Part shown: positions 1 to 9,912 of the stretch, one piece after another | Layout of the letters: each line of letters begins with the position of its first letter | Numbering within the stretch: the stretch's first letter is position 1 | DNA from: Micromonospora echinospora | GTDB taxonomy: Bacteria; Actinomycetota; Actinomycetes; Mycobacteriales; Micromonosporaceae | Assembly (NCBI RefSeq): GCF_900091495.1 | Contig: NZ_LT607413.1 | Coordinates: 5,347,001 to 5,411,000 of the forward strand | Length of the DNA stretch: 64,000 nt | Direction of reading: 5' to 3' | The notes under the pieces: generated by a model | What the model was told of the DNA's origin: nothing | Database searches by the model: none | Seen by the model: only the letters and a program-made list of their open reading frames with translations | Translations under genes and position numbers: made by a program

Positions 1-3000
1 GGCCCTCTGGCTGCGCTCCGTCACCCACACCGGTCTGGTCGGCGGCTCGGCGGCCCTGCCGCCGGTGACCTTCGAGGGCGCCGCGCTACCGAACCGGGTC
101 CACCAGGCCGACCACCTGTCGCCGCTGCTGCGCTACCGGCTCACCGGGATCGTCGCCGAGTCCGGCGGGCTCATCTCGGTCAACTACGCCGACCCGGACT
201 GCGTGCCGGGCACCTCCATGCCCACCGAGGCCCACCGCAACACCCACCGCTGCTTCCCGGTGACGTGGAGCCGGCCGGGCCACGCCGAGCGGACCGACTG
301 GTTCCACAAGTACGTGGTGGAGACCGTCACCGTCGGCGACCGGATCAGCAGCAGCACCGACCAGGTGTTCACCTACGAGTACCTCGACGGCGCGGCCTGG
401 CACCAGGACACCTCCGAGTTCACGCCGCCCGACAGGCGGACCTGGAACGAGTTCCGGGGCTTCGCCCGGGTCCGGGTCCGCACCGGCGCGAGCAACGATC
501 CGGCCGGCCCGGTCAGCCTCTCCGAGCAGCGGTTCTACCGGGGTATGCACGGGGACCCACAGCCCGGCGGCGGCACCCGGTCGGTGACCGTCACCGACTC
601 GGAGCGCACCGACCACACCGACCACGACTGGTTGCGGGGCCTGGAGCGGGAGACGATCACGTACCTCGGCGACAGCGCGACGGTGGCGGCCAAGACCCTC
701 ACCGACCCCGTCTGGCAGGGCCCGACCGCCTCCCGGAGGGCCTTCCACGCCTACCTCGTCCGGCCCGGCACCGAACGCACCTTCACCACGCTGGAGAACG
801 GCCGGCGGGAGACGAAGGTGGTCACCGGCTACGACGACCGGGGCCTGGCCACGACGGTCGACGACCTCGGTGACGTCGACACCGCCACCGACGACCTGTG
901 CACCCGGGTCACCTACGCGCGCAACCCGACGCGGTGGCTGCTGTCGCTGCCGTCGCGGACGCAGACGCTCTCGGTGCGCTGCGCGGCGACGCCGTCGCTG
1001 CCCACCCACACCGTCACCGACCGGTACACGTCCTACGACGGGCAGGCCCGGGGAGCCGCCCCGACGGCGGGCAACCCGACCCGGCTGGAGACACTGGACC
1101 GGTTCGACGACGACCAGCCGGTCTACGTGACCGAGTCCACCGCCGGCTACGACGCCCACGGCCGTGCCACCGAGACCGCCGACGCGCTCGGTCGGCGGAC
1201 CCGCACCGCGTACACGCCGACGACCGGCGGGCCGACCACGGCGACGGTGGCGACCGATCCGATGGGGTTCACCACGACCACCGCCCTGGACCCGGCCGCC
1301 GGGCAGCCGGTCACCGTCACCGACGTCAACGGCCGGCGCACCGACACCGCGTACGACCCGCTGGGCCGGGTCGTCGCGGTCTGGACCCCGGACCGACCGC
1401 GCGGGCCGGGCGTCGAGGCCAGCCACCGGTTCTCCTACCTGGTCCGACGGGACGCGCCGACCGTGGTGACCAGCACCCGGATCGGCCCGAACGGCACCTA
1501 CGTCAGCCACAAGGAGACCTACGACGGGCAGCTGCGGCTCCGGCAGACGCAGGAGCCCGCGGTCGGCGGCGGTCGACTGCTGACCGACACCCGGTACGAC
1601 TCGCAGGGGCGGGCGTACAAGGTCACGTCCGCGTACTTCAACGACGCGCCGATCGACGACAATCTGTGGCGGGCGTCGGATGTCGAGGTTCCCGGGCTCA
1701 CCGAGGCCAGGTTCGACGGTGCCGGCCGGGCGGTCGAGGCGATCTTCAAGAGCGGCGCGGTGGCGACGTGGCGCACCACCACCCGCTACGGCGGCGACCG
1801 GACCCACGTCACGCCGCGCGCCGGTGGCACCGCGACCACCACCGTCACCGACGCCCGGGGTCGCACCGTCGCCCTGCACCAGTACCGGGGCGGCACCACC
1901 GACGGACCGTCCGACGTCACCCGGTACGCGTACGACCCGGCCGGGCGGCTCACCACGATCACCGACCCCGCCGGCAACAGCTGGAGCTACCGGTACGACC
2001 AGCGGGGCCGGCAGATCCGGACCGACCACCCCGACCGGGGTGAGACCCGCATGACGTACGACGCCGCCGGGCAGCTCCGCACCGTCACCGACGCCCGTGG
2101 CCGGACCATCAGCTACGCCTACGACGACCGGGGCCGGCCGCTACGGGTCCGCACCGGCGACGACGGGCCGCTGCTCGCCGCCTGGACCTACGACACCGTG
2201 CCGGACGGCTTCGGCGGGGTGGTGAAGGGCCAGCCGGCCAGCTCGACCAGCTACGACGCCGACGGCAACGCGTACACCAGCGCCGTGCTCGCCTACACCG
2301 CGCGGTACCAGCACCGGAAGACCGCGATCACCATCCCGGCCGCACAGGGGGTGCTCGCCGGCACGTACACCTCGTACGTGTCGTACCACCCCGACGGCAG
2401 CCTCGCCGGGGTGAGCCATCCCGGCGTGGGTGGCCTCTTCGAGGAGGAGGTCCTGCACACCTACGACGACAGCGGCCGGCCGCTGACCACGTACGGCGGG
2501 CCGGACGGGCAGACCGTCACCTACGCGGCCGGCACGCAGTACACCCGCTACGGCGAGATGCAGCGCCTGCAACTGGGCACCGGCAGCAAGCGGGTCTGGC
2601 TGTCGCGCTACTTCGACGCGCACACCCGGCGGCTGGACCGCACCATCGTCGACGCCGAGCTGCCCCGACCCATGCAGTCGGACGTCCACTACCGCTATGA
2701 CGACATGGGCAACGTCACCTCCGTCGCGGACACCCCGCTGGAGCAGCCGGCCGACGTGCAGTGCTTCCGCTACGACCACCTGCGCCGGCTCACCGAGGCG
2801 TGGACGCCGGGTGGGGACTGCGCCGCCGACCCGACGGCGGCCGGACTGGCCGGGCCGGCGCCGTACTGGCAGTCGTTCCGCTACGACCTGGTGGGCAACC
2901 GGCTCGGCAAGACCGCGCACACCGCCGCCGGCGACGTCACCACCGGCTACACGTACCCGGCCCCGGGCGGCGACCGGCCACACGCGCCGACCGCCGTCAC

Positions 3001-4366
3001 CGGCGCCGGCGCGCAGACGTACGCGTACGACGCCGCCGGCAACACCACCGTGCGGGGCGACCAGCGGCTCACCTGGGACGCGCTCGGTCGGCTGGCCGAG
3101 GCCACCGAGAACGACCGGACCACCAGTTTCGTCTACGACGCGACCGGCCAGCGCCTCATCCGCCGCGATCCCACCGCCACCACCCTCTACCTGGGCGATC
3201 AGGAGGTACGGCTCGACCACGCCACCGGCGCGCTGACCGGGACCCGGCACTACACCCACGGCGGCACGACGGTCGCCGTACGGACCACGGCCGGTCTGCA
3301 CTGGCTCGCCGGCGATCAGCAGGGCACCGCCCAGGTGTCGATCGACGCGACCCGGCTGACGGTGACGAAGCGCCGCTTCGACCCGTTCGGTAACCCGCGC
3401 GGCACCCGGCCGGCCTGGCCGGACGAGCGGGGCTTCGTCGGCGGCACGATCGACGACAGCACCGACCTGACCCATCTCGGCGCCCGGGAGTACGACCCCG
3501 AGCACGGCCGGTTCATCTCGGTCGACCCGGTCCTGGGCAACGAGCCGCAGCTGATGAACGGCTACGGCTACAGCAACAACAATCCCGTCACGTTCAGCGA
3601 TCCGACCGGCCTCTACTGCGACAGCTGTGACTTCTACGCACACACCAAGGGCGAGTACAGCGCGTGGACGCCCGAGCCCAAGCGGAGGTCGTTCTGTGAC
3701 AGCTGCGAGTTCCACTCCCGCCGGGACGGCACCCGGAGCCCCTGGAACCGGCCCCGGATCGATCCCCGGCACCGGCCGACCGTGTTCGCCGAGAGCGACC
3801 GGATCAACAAGCTCAGGGCGCAGGACCGGACGGCGGGCCGGATCACCGACGAGGTCGACAAGCTGCTGGGCGACCTGAAGGATGCCGGGATCGGCGCCGA
3901 CGTGGACGACGAGCAGATCCGCGCGGCGGCGGACCAGGTCGCCGCGAATCCCGAGTGGTCCGCGTCCATCTGCCTGGAGTTCAGCGGTGCGGTCGTCTAC
4001 GGCTTCGTCACCGAGGGGTGCGTGAACTTCGACTCGGTGGGGATCACGTTCAGCCAGTCGGAGAAGTGGGGGTGGGTCGTCGGGGCGGAGGTGCACGCCA
4101 CCGCGGTCTTCCGGCTGAACCACTCGAGCGCCGCGGGCGTGGCCAGCTCGAGCGGCGGGAAGGTGATCAGTGTCGCCAACGAGGGTGGGCTCGGCCCGTA
4201 CGGGGGTCTGGAGCACGAGCAGAAGTTCCCGGTGCCGAACGACAACGCCGGCTCGATGGCCCTGAAGCTCGGGGTGGGCGCCGGCGCCTCGGTCGGCTCG
4301 CTGATGACCGTCACGTACGCCGAGAACTCCGGGTACCGCGTCCGGTGGGACGAGCCCCCGCGGTAG
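1..4366 (+). CDS. RHS/YD-repeat protein, 5' end outside window
   Basis: The reading frame is open from base 2, so the protein begins upstream of the window; at least 1,454 residues are visible. Most of it is a long array of YD repeats (recurring YDxxGR, YDAAGN and YDDRGR motifs, about bases 1100-3200), which in known RHS proteins form a hollow beta-cage shell. The RHS-associated core lies near bases 3480-3610, with motifs GAREYDPEHGRF, VDP, YGYSNNNP and DPTGLY. After the core comes a variable tail of about 250 residues, the position where RHS proteins carry a toxin or effector. The tail starts with two copies of a CDSC-x-F motif 26 residues apart and ends in a Gly/Ser-rich domain I cannot assign. 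No same-strand gene follows that could be an immunity gene. Secretion is likely for the family but the N-terminus is not visible. Confidence 0.9.
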   Translation, partial: ALWLRSVTHTGLVGGSAALPPVTFEGAALPNRVHQADHLSPLLRYRLTGIVAESGGLISVNYADPDCVPGTSMPTEAHRNTHRCFPVTWSRPGHAERTDWFHKYVVETVTVGDRISSSTDQVFTYEYLDGAAWHQDTSEFTPPDRRTWNEFRGFARVRVRTGASNDPAGPVSLSEQRFYRGMHGDPQPGGGTRSVTVTDSERTDHTDHDWLRGLERETITYLGDSATVAAKTLTDPVWQGPTASRRAFHAYLVRPGTERTFTTLENGRRETKVVTGYDDRGLATTVDDLGDVDTATDDLCTRVTYARNPTRWLLSLPSRTQTLSVRCAATPSLPTHTVTDRYTSYDGQARGAAPTAGNPTRLETLDRFDDDQPVYVTESTAGYDAHGRATETADALGRRTRTAYTPTTGGPTTATVATDPMGFTTTTALDPAAGQPVTVTDVNGRRTDTAYDPLGRVVAVWTPDRPRGPGVEASHRFSYLVRRDAPTVVTSTRIGPNGTYVSHKETYDGQLRLRQTQEPAVGGGRLLTDTRYDSQGRAYKVTSAYFNDAPIDDNLWRASDVEVPGLTEARFDGAGRAVEAIFKSGAVATWRTTTRYGGDRTHVTPRAGGTATTTVTDARGRTVALHQYRGGTTDGPSDVTRYAYDPAGRLTTITDPAGNSWSYRYDQRGRQIRTDHPDRGETRMTYDAAGQLRTVTDARGRTISYAYDDRGRPLRVRTGDDGPLLAAWTYDTVPDGFGGVVKGQPASSTSYDADGNAYTSAVLAYTARYQHRKTAITIPAAQGVLAGTYTSYVSYHPDGSLAGVSHPGVGGLFEEEVLHTYDDSGRPLTTYGGPDGQTVTYAAGTQYTRYGEMQRLQLGTGSKRVWLSRYFDAHTRRLDRTIVDAELPRPMQSDVHYRYDDMGNVTSVADTPLEQPADVQCFRYDHLRRLTEAWTPGGDCAADPTAAGLAGPAPYWQSFRYDLVGNRLGKTAHTAAGDVTTGYTYPAPGGDRPHAPTAVTGAGAQTYAYDAAGNTTVRGDQRLTWDALGRLAEATENDRTTSFVYDATGQRLIRRDPTATTLYLGDQEVRLDHATGALTGTRHYTHGGTTVAVRTTAGLHWLAGDQQGTAQVSIDATRLTVTKRRFDPFGNPRGTRPAWPDERGFVGGTIDDSTDLTHLGAREYDPEHGRFISVDPVLGNEPQLMNGYGYSNNNPVTFSDPTGLYCDSCDFYAHTKGEYSAWTPEPKRRSFCDSCEFHSRRDGTRSPWNRPRIDPRHRPTVFAESDRINKLRAQDRTAGRITDEVDKLLGDLKDAGIGADVDDEQIRAAADQVAANPEWSASICLEFSGAVVYGFVTEGCVNFDSVGITFSQSEKWGWVVGAEVHATAVFRLNHSSAAGVASSSGGKVISVANEGGLGPYGGLEHEQKFPVPNDNAGSMALKLGVGAGASVGSLMTVTYAENSGYRVRWDEPPR

Positions 4367-5429
4367 CCGCAGGACCCGGGATCGGGGGGTTCCGCACGTC
4401 GTCGTCCGACGTGCGGGACCCCTGGTCGGCGTCGGGGCGCGTCGCGCCGGGGGTGGCCTGGCGGGGGAGAGGGATCCGACGCTCGGCCCGGAAGTGGGAG
4501 GGCGGCACGGCGTAGCGGGCGAGGAACGCCTGCCGCAACGACTCGGTGGAACCGAAGCCGCAGCGCCGCGCCACCGCCGACAGGGGCAGCGTGGTCGAGG
4601 TGAGCAGATGCGCGGCGGCCTCGGTGCGGACCTGACGCACGTACTGCGCGGGCGTCGCGTCCAGGTACGTGAGGAACAGCCGCGACAGGTGCCGCTCGCT
4701 GACTCCGGAGAGGCGGGCCAGGGCGGCGGCGCCGAGATCGTCGGCCAGGTGACCGGCGATGTGGTTGGTGAGGCGGCGCACGACGAGGTCGTCGGACGAA
4801 CACCGGGTCAGGAACATGCTCATCTGCGCCTGGGTGCCGGGACGTTGCAGGTACGCGACCATGCCCAGCGCGACTCCCCGCGCCAGGGCCATGCCGTGAT
4901 CCTCCTCGATGAAGGAGAGGGTCAGGTCGAGGGCGCTGGTCACGCCACCCGAGGTCGCGACGTCCCCGTCGCGGATGTAGATCGGCTCCGGGTCGACGAG
5001 GACGTCGGGATAGCTGCTGGCGAGTTGCTCGGCGTACATCCAGTGGCTGGTCGCCCGGCGGTTGGCCAGCAGACCGGCCTCGGCGAGCACCGTCGCCCCG
5101 GTGCAGACCGACGCGACCCGGCGAGCCAGTGCGGCCAGGCGTCGCACGTGCCCGACCAGGAGCGGATTCGCCGCCGCCAGCTCGTGACCCAGTCCACCGG
5201 AGACGAGGACGGTGTCGACCGGGGCATGCCACCGCTCCAGGCTCTCCTGCCCGTGCAGTCGCAGTCCGGAGTCGCAGGTGATGCTGTGCCCGCCCGGCGT
5301 GGCCAGCACGGACCGGTACGGCGGCTTCGCGCCGATGCGGTTGGCGAAGTCCAGGCTGGAACTGACGCAGGCGATGTCGATGAGTTCCGCACCGTCGTAC
5401 CCGACGACGAGGACCACCCGCTCCCGCAT
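4311..5429 (-). CDS. GlxA-type transcriptional regulator (DJ-1/PfpI domain plus AraC HTH)
   Basis: A 372-residue protein with an N-terminal DJ-1/PfpI-like domain (residues about 4-170) and a C-terminal AraC DNA-binding domain with two helix-turn-helix units (about 215-315). Cys109 in SVCTGATVLAEAG sits at the family's nucleophile elbow; in regulators this domain normally senses a ligand. The HTH part shows ARLSGVSERHLSRLF and VARRCGFGSTESLRQAF. The start at 5429 (MRERVVLVV) matches where the domain begins, but GAGGAG directly abuts that ATG, so the in-frame GTG at 5468 is a real alternative. The last about 45 residues are basic and low in complexity, run through the hairpin at 4388-4420 and overlap the RHS gene by 56 bases; this looks like lost-stop read-through. 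The target genes are unknown. Confidence 0.85.
   Translation of the reverse strand: MRERVVLVVGYDGAELIDIACVSSSLDFANRIGAKPPYRSVLATPGGHSITCDSGLRLHGQESLERWHAPVDTVLVSGGLGHELAAANPLLVGHVRRLAALARRVASVCTGATVLAEAGLLANRRATSHWMYAEQLASSYPDVLVDPEPIYIRDGDVATSGGVTSALDLTLSFIEEDHGMALARGVALGMVAYLQRPGTQAQMSMFLTRCSSDDLVVRRLTNHIAGHLADDLGAAALARLSGVSERHLSRLFLTYLDATPAQYVRQVRTEAAAHLLTSTTLPLSAVARRCGFGSTESLRQAFLARYAVPPSHFRAERRIPLPRQATPGATRPDADQGSRTSDDDVRNPPIPGPAATAGARPTGRGTRSSRRT
4388..4420. terminator. Hairpin between convergent RHS and GlxA-type genes
   Basis: A 14-bp stem (4388-4401 with 4407-4420, one G-T wobble) encloses the 5-base loop TCGTC. It begins 22 bases after the RHS stop codon and could terminate transcription from both sides. 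There is no clear T tract, which is common for actinomycete terminators. The opposing GlxA-type frame reads through the hairpin. Confidence 0.6.
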
Positions 5430-5490
5430 CTCCTCACCGTACGCGACCCAGCCGCCCCTGTCGGACACCGATTCCCTGATCCCGGTCGGG

Positions 5491-5521
5491 TTGACCCCGC
5501 CCCAGGGGCGAGGTCCAGACT
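5491..5521 (+). promoter_or_regulatory. MerR-type promoter with 19-bp spacer and operator dyad
   Basis: A -35 TTGACC (5491-5496) and a -10 CAGACT (5516-5521) are separated by 19 bp, the overlong spacer typical of MerR-controlled promoters. A dyad of two 11-bp arms around one central base (5493-5515, arms GACCCCGCCCC and GGGGCGAGGTC, one mismatch) fills the spacer. The -10 ends six bases before the ATG at 5528, so the mRNA is probably leaderless and the gene autoregulated. Confidence 0.75.
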
Positions 5522-5527
5522 CGCGTC

Positions 5528-6358
5528 ATGGAACCATGGCTGACCAGCGGCGACTTCCTGCGACGGTCACGACTCAGTGCCAAGGCGTTGCGGCTCTACG
5601 ACGAGCGGGGGCTCCTGAAACCGGCCCGGACCGACAGCCACACCGGTTACCGGTACTACGGGGAGGCGGAACTCGACCGGGCCCGCCGGATCTTCCTGCT
5701 GCGCGGGATCGGGATGCCGTTGGCGGACGTCGCCGACGTGCTCGACCTGCCCGGTCCGCAGGCGGCCGAGCGGGTGCGGTCGTACTGGGACGCGGCCCGG
5801 ACCGCGCACGCCGCCCGCGGCTCCCTCGTCGACCACCTGGTCGCGCTGCTGCGGACCGAGGGCGGCGTGGAGACCCCCCACGAGGTGCGGCAACGTGACG
5901 TCGACCCGCAGAAGGTGCTCTTCGTCCAGCGGCACGTCACCGTCGATCGCCTTCCGGACGTCCTGTCCCACACCACCCGGACGCTCTTCGACCACCTGAT
6001 CCGGCACGGCGAGGAGCTGGCCGGGCCGGTGTTCGCGGCCTATCACGGCCTGGTGAGCGAGGACTCCGACGGCCCGGTGGAGGTGTGCGCGCCGATCCGG
6101 GGCACCGGCTCGCCGGACGGACCCGTCGGGGTCCGCATCGAGCCGGCGCACCGGGCGGCATGGGTGCCCCTCACCAGGGCGCAGGCGACCTACCCGGCGA
6201 TCCTCCAGGCGTACGACACGATCGGTGCGTGGCTCCGAGAACACGGCCACCGGGCATCCGCCTCGGTGCGGGAGATCTACTACCCCAACTGGGCCACCGC
6301 CGCGCCGGACGAACACTGCGTCGACGTCGCCTTCCCCTACGAGCCCGCACCGGCGTGA
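5528..6358 (+). CDS. MerR-family regulator with GyrI-like effector domain
   Basis: A 276-residue protein. Residues about 5-75 form a MerR winged HTH (FLRRSRLSAKALRLYDERG, then YRYYGEAELDRARRIFLLR); a short coiled-coil helix follows. Residues about 120-275 form a GyrI/BmrR-like ligand-binding domain ending in CVDVAFPYEP. Family members bind small, often cationic or hydrophobic drugs and untwist a 19-bp-spaced promoter; such a promoter lies directly upstream and probably controls this gene. There is no same-strand partner gene downstream, so it may be an orphan autoregulator or act on distant genes. The ATG at 5528 is supported by promoter spacing. Confidence 0.9.
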   Translation: MEPWLTSGDFLRRSRLSAKALRLYDERGLLKPARTDSHTGYRYYGEAELDRARRIFLLRGIGMPLADVADVLDLPGPQAAERVRSYWDAARTAHAARGSLVDHLVALLRTEGGVETPHEVRQRDVDPQKVLFVQRHVTVDRLPDVLSHTTRTLFDHLIRHGEELAGPVFAAYHGLVSEDSDGPVEVCAPIRGTGSPDGPVGVRIEPAHRAAWVPLTRAQATYPAILQAYDTIGAWLREHGHRASASVREIYYPNWATAAPDEHCVDVAFPYEPAPA

Positions 6359-6484
6359 CGGTGTCCGGACGCGCTCCCGGTGCGCCGCCCTGGTCGGAGC
6401 GCCCGGCGGGTTCGTCGAGGAGCCGGAGCGCCGGGCCCGACCGGCACGGGCGGCCGGGGACCGACACCCCGACCGCCCGCGCGC

Positions 6485-8965
6485 TCACTCCGCGCCCAGC
6501 GCCTCCACCACCGGCCGGGACAACGCCCGCCGGGCCGGCAGCACCGACGCGGCCAGCGCGGCCAGCGCCGCGACGGCGAGGATGCCGCCGAGCTGCCCCC
6601 ACGGCAGCACCAGGGTGAAGTCGCCGGCCAGTTCGGCGAGGAAGGCCATCGCCCCCGCGCTCACCCCGATGCCCAGGGCCACCCCGAGCACCGCGCCGAC
6701 CAGGGCGGTGAGCACCGCCTCGGCGGCGAGCATGGCGCGCATCCGGCCCCGGGTCAGCCCGACGGCCCGCAGCACCGCGTTCTCCCGGGTCCGCTCCACC
6801 ACCGACAGGCTCAGCGTGTTGGCCACCCCGACCAGGGCGATCACCACCGCCAGGCCGAGCAGGGCCACCACGAAGGCGAGCAGCATGTCCACCGTGCCGG
6901 TGAGCATCCGCTTGTACGCCGCCTGGTCCATCAGGTTCACCGTCGGGTACCGGGCCAGCACCGACTCGACCGCGGCCCGCGCGGCGGACGCGTCGACCCC
7001 CTCGGCCGGGTCGACCTCGGCCAGGTAGCCCCGGGCGGCGGGGAAGAGGCGGGTGAGATCAGCGGAGGTCACCTCGACCACGTGCCCGGCCGGCACCGGA
7101 CCGTTGCCCTCGACGGACTCATCGGCGGTGACCACGGCGGCCACCTCGAACGACCGGCCACGCAAGGTGACCCGGTCGCCGGCCGACCAGTCCCGTTCCC
7201 GGGCCAGCTCGCGGTGCACCAGCACCCGGCCCGGTCCCAGCCGGTCGACCTGCCCGGAGTCCACCCCGGTCAGGGTCCGGCCGACCAGCGCCGGGTGGGC
7301 GGCCCGGAACTCGACGTCGTCGGCCACCTCGCTGCGCCGCTCGTGCACCACTCCCAACTCGGGGCGGCCGGTCAACTCGTCGACCAGCCCGGCGGGCAGC
7401 TCCCCACCGATCCCGGTGACCAGGAAGTCCACCCCGACCTGGGCGTCCACGCTGCGTTCGATGGCCGTCTTGGTGCTCTGCGCGCCGACCACGAACGACG
7501 TCACCAGACCGATGCCGATGACCAGGGCGGTCGCGGTGGCGGCGACCCGCCGGGGGTTGCGGACCGCGTTGGCCACCGCCAGCGCGGTGGTGGTGCCGAA
7601 GACCCGGCGGGCGGGCGCGCCGATCACCCGGACCAGCGCCGGCACCAGCACCGGGCCGAACAGGACGATACCCAGGAAGCTCAGCACCCCGCCGAGGGCC
7701 ACCAGCAGGATCTGGCCGACCGAGGCGGCCCCGGCCAGCGCCGCCACCCCGGCGGCGAGGACCACCGCGCCGACCGCCAGGCGTACCCGGCCGGCGGGAC
7801 GGGTGACCTGCACGGCGGCGTCGGTCAGCGCGGCCACCGGAGCGACCCGGGTGCCCTGCCAGGCCGGTACGCAGGCCGCGCCGACGGTGAGCACGGTGCC
7901 GGCGAGCAGGCAGCCCAGCACCGTCGCCGGGGTCACGGTGAGGGTGCCGGACAGGGGCGTGTCCAGCGCGGCCATCAGCGCGGTCATCCCCGCCGCCAGA
8001 CCGGCGCCGGCCAGCACCCCGAGCGCCGAGGCGACCAGTCCGACCAGCGCCGACTCCAGCAGGGTCGCCCGGAACACCTGACCCCGGGTGGCGCCGACCA
8101 GGCGCAGCAGCGCGGTGCGGCGGGCGCGCTGGGCGAGCACGATGGTGAAGGTGTTGGCGATGACGAACGCGGCCACCACCACCGCCACTCCGGCGAAGGT
8201 CAGCAGCACCAGGTTGAACTGACGCAGGTCGCGGACGGCGTCGGCGACGGCGGCGTCGAGGATCTGGGTACGGGTGCGCACCGTGGTGCCGGAGCCGGCC
8301 ACCTCGGCGAGCCGGTCCGCCAGCACGGTGTCGGCGACGCCCGGCTCGGCCGCCACCATGATCCGGCCGTACCCGCCGAGGTCGGTGACGGCGAGCGCGT
8401 CGGCGCCGACCAGGCCGATGAACGGCCCGCCGACGTCCCGCGCCGTGTTGGCCACGTCGACCGTGCCGACCAGCGTGTACGCACGCGCGGCTCCACTGGC
8501 GCCACCGACGCGCACCGGCGTGCCGAGGCGGAACCCCTCGTCGGTGACGGTCTCCTCGTCGAGCACCACCTCGCCGGGGCGCGCCGGGAGCCGACCGGCC
8601 ACCACGTCGTACGACTGGAGGGCCGGGTCGGTGGGGACGGCGGCGAGGAAACCGAAGCCGAGCACCGGTCGGCCGTCGGCGCCGACCACCCCGGCGGTGC
8701 CGGTCAGTTCCCCCTCGGCCGCGCGCACGCCGTCGACGGCGCGCACCTTCTCGACCAGGGCGGCCGGGATCGGGTCCTGCTCGGCGTAGACGCCGACGTC
8801 GGTGTGCCGGTCGAAGGTGCCGGCCCGCTCGTACGTGCCGGCGCGCATACCGTCGATGAAGATCAACGTGCCGGCGATGAAGGCCACGCCGAGCACCACG
8901 GCCAGGGCGGAGAGCAGCATCCGCAGCGCCTCGGCGCGCAGCGAGCGCAGGGTCAGGCGGAACAC
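6485..8965 (-). CDS. ABC transporter permease, FtsX/MacB type
   Basis: An 826-residue membrane protein with a short N-terminal cytoplasmic stretch, a first helix near residues 15-38 ([20 protein letters not shown]), a large extracytoplasmic MacB_PCD-like domain, three helices around 255-370, then a second half repeating helix, extracytoplasmic domain and three helices (about 480-815). This duplicated FtsX architecture is typical of Gram-positive permeases involved in drug or antimicrobial-peptide export or detoxification. The start lies one base after the stop of the ATPase gene upstream on the same strand, so the two are translationally coupled. The substrate cannot be read from sequence; the nearby NarL-type two-component system suggests induction by envelope stress or an antimicrobial. 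Confidence 0.9.
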   Translation of the reverse strand: MFRLTLRSLRAEALRMLLSALAVVLGVAFIAGTLIFIDGMRAGTYERAGTFDRHTDVGVYAEQDPIPAALVEKVRAVDGVRAAEGELTGTAGVVGADGRPVLGFGFLAAVPTDPALQSYDVVAGRLPARPGEVVLDEETVTDEGFRLGTPVRVGGASGAARAYTLVGTVDVANTARDVGGPFIGLVGADALAVTDLGGYGRIMVAAEPGVADTVLADRLAEVAGSGTTVRTRTQILDAAVADAVRDLRQFNLVLLTFAGVAVVVAAFVIANTFTIVLAQRARRTALLRLVGATRGQVFRATLLESALVGLVASALGVLAGAGLAAGMTALMAALDTPLSGTLTVTPATVLGCLLAGTVLTVGAACVPAWQGTRVAPVAALTDAAVQVTRPAGRVRLAVGAVVLAAGVAALAGAASVGQILLVALGGVLSFLGIVLFGPVLVPALVRVIGAPARRVFGTTTALAVANAVRNPRRVAATATALVIGIGLVTSFVVGAQSTKTAIERSVDAQVGVDFLVTGIGGELPAGLVDELTGRPELGVVHERRSEVADDVEFRAAHPALVGRTLTGVDSGQVDRLGPGRVLVHRELARERDWSAGDRVTLRGRSFEVAAVVTADESVEGNGPVPAGHVVEVTSADLTRLFPAARGYLAEVDPAEGVDASAARAAVESVLARYPTVNLMDQAAYKRMLTGTVDMLLAFVVALLGLAVVIALVGVANTLSLSVVERTRENAVLRAVGLTRGRMRAMLAAEAVLTALVGAVLGVALGIGVSAGAMAFLAELAGDFTLVLPWGQLGGILAVAALAALAASVLPARRALSRPVVEALGAE

Positions 8966-8966
8966 C

Positions 8967-9761
8967 TCACCACCCCCGCGCGTCGCCGACGCCGGCCGGA
9001 GCGGTGGCCGGGTCGAGGTGGGCCAGCGCGTCGAGGACCCGCTCGGCGGTCGGCGCGGTCAGCTCCCGCACCAGCCGGCCGTCGGCGAGGAAGACCACCC
9101 GGTCGGCGTGGGCGGCGGCGACCGGGTCGTGGGTCACCATCACCACCGTCTGGCCGAGGGTGTCCACCGCCTCGCGCAGCAGCCGCAGCACCTCCGCGCC
9201 GGCCCGGGAGTCCAGGTTGCCGGTGGGCTCGTCGGCGAAGATCACCCACGGCTTGGTGACCAGCGCGCGGGCCACGGCGACCCGCTGCTGCTGTCCGCCG
9301 GAGAGTTCCGCCGGGCGGTGCCGCAGCCGTTCGGTCAGCCCGACCGCCGCGACCACCTGCCGCAGCCACGCCGGTTCGGGACGCCGGCCGGCGATGGCCA
9401 GCGGCAGCACGATGTTCTCCTCGGCGGTGAGCGCCGGCAGCAGGTTGAACTTCTGGAACACGAAGCCGACCCGGTCGCGGCGCAGCAGGGTGAGCCGGCG
9501 GTCGTCCAGGCGGTCCAGGTCGGCGTCGCCGATCCGCACCGACCCGGCGGTGGGCCGGTCCAGGCCGGCCAGGCAGTGCATCAGCGTCGACTTGCCGGAG
9601 CCGGACGGCCCCATGATCGCGGTGAACCGGCCGGCGGCGAAGTCGACGTCGACGGCGTCGAGGGCGACGACGGCGGCCTGGCCGGTGCCGTAGCGCTTGG
9701 TCAGCCCTCGGGCGGTGACGGCGACCCCGGCGGAGGCGTGGACGGGTGGTGCGACGGACAC
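8967..9761 (-). CDS. ABC transporter ATP-binding protein, LolD/MacB type
   Basis: A 264-residue ATPase that powers the FtsX-type permease encoded immediately downstream. Visible motifs are Walker [11 protein letters not shown]-loop [10 protein letters not shown], signature LSGGQQQR, Walker [13 protein letters not shown] and an H-loop VTHD. The GTG at 9761 has GGGGAG upstream in SD position. Its promoter region (9762-9912) carries two tandem dyads, making it a likely target of the response regulator encoded just upstream (9913-10578). Together these genes resemble the peptide-antibiotic sensing and detoxification modules common in Gram-positive bacteria, but the substrate is inferred only at this level. 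Confidence 0.93.
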   Translation of the reverse strand: MSVAPPVHASAGVAVTARGLTKRYGTGQAAVVALDAVDVDFAAGRFTAIMGPSGSGKSTLMHCLAGLDRPTAGSVRIGDADLDRLDDRRLTLLRRDRVGFVFQKFNLLPALTAEENIVLPLAIAGRRPEPAWLRQVVAAVGLTERLRHRPAELSGGQQQRVAVARALVTKPWVIFADEPTGNLDSRAGAEVLRLLREAVDTLGQTVVMVTHDPVAAAHADRVVFLADGRLVRELTAPTAERVLDALAHLDPATAPAGVGDARGW

Positions 9762-9855
9762 GTGGTGCTCCCCGTACGGATGGAAGGTCTCTCGGACGTC
9801 TCCGACGCTATGGCCGGCACCCGCCCGTCGAGATCAACCCGCACGCTCGACTCCG

Positions 9856-9906
9856 GTACGCCCCGGGTCGTCCCCGCCCGGCGGGGCCGTACGACCCAGG
9901 TCGTAC
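9856..9906. promoter_or_regulatory. Two tandem dyads upstream of the ABC ATPase gene
   Basis: A perfect inverted repeat GTACGACC-CA-GGTCGTAC occupies 9889-9906, and a degenerate copy (GTACGCCC-CG-GGTCGTCC) occupies 9856-9873. They are 33 bp apart, about three helical turns, on one face of the DNA. They lie 95-145 bp upstream of the ATPase start and directly downstream of the response-regulator stop. This is a candidate operator for that NarL-type regulator. Confidence 0.5.
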
Positions 9907-9912
9907 GCCGGG

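Noticed and set aside
6380..9259. A 959-codon plus-strand open frame across the ABC transporter genes
   Set aside because: It is antisense to the permease and ATPase genes, whose motifs are clear; its translation is Gly/Arg/His/Gln-rich with no domain. Long antisense frames are expected in DNA this rich in GC.
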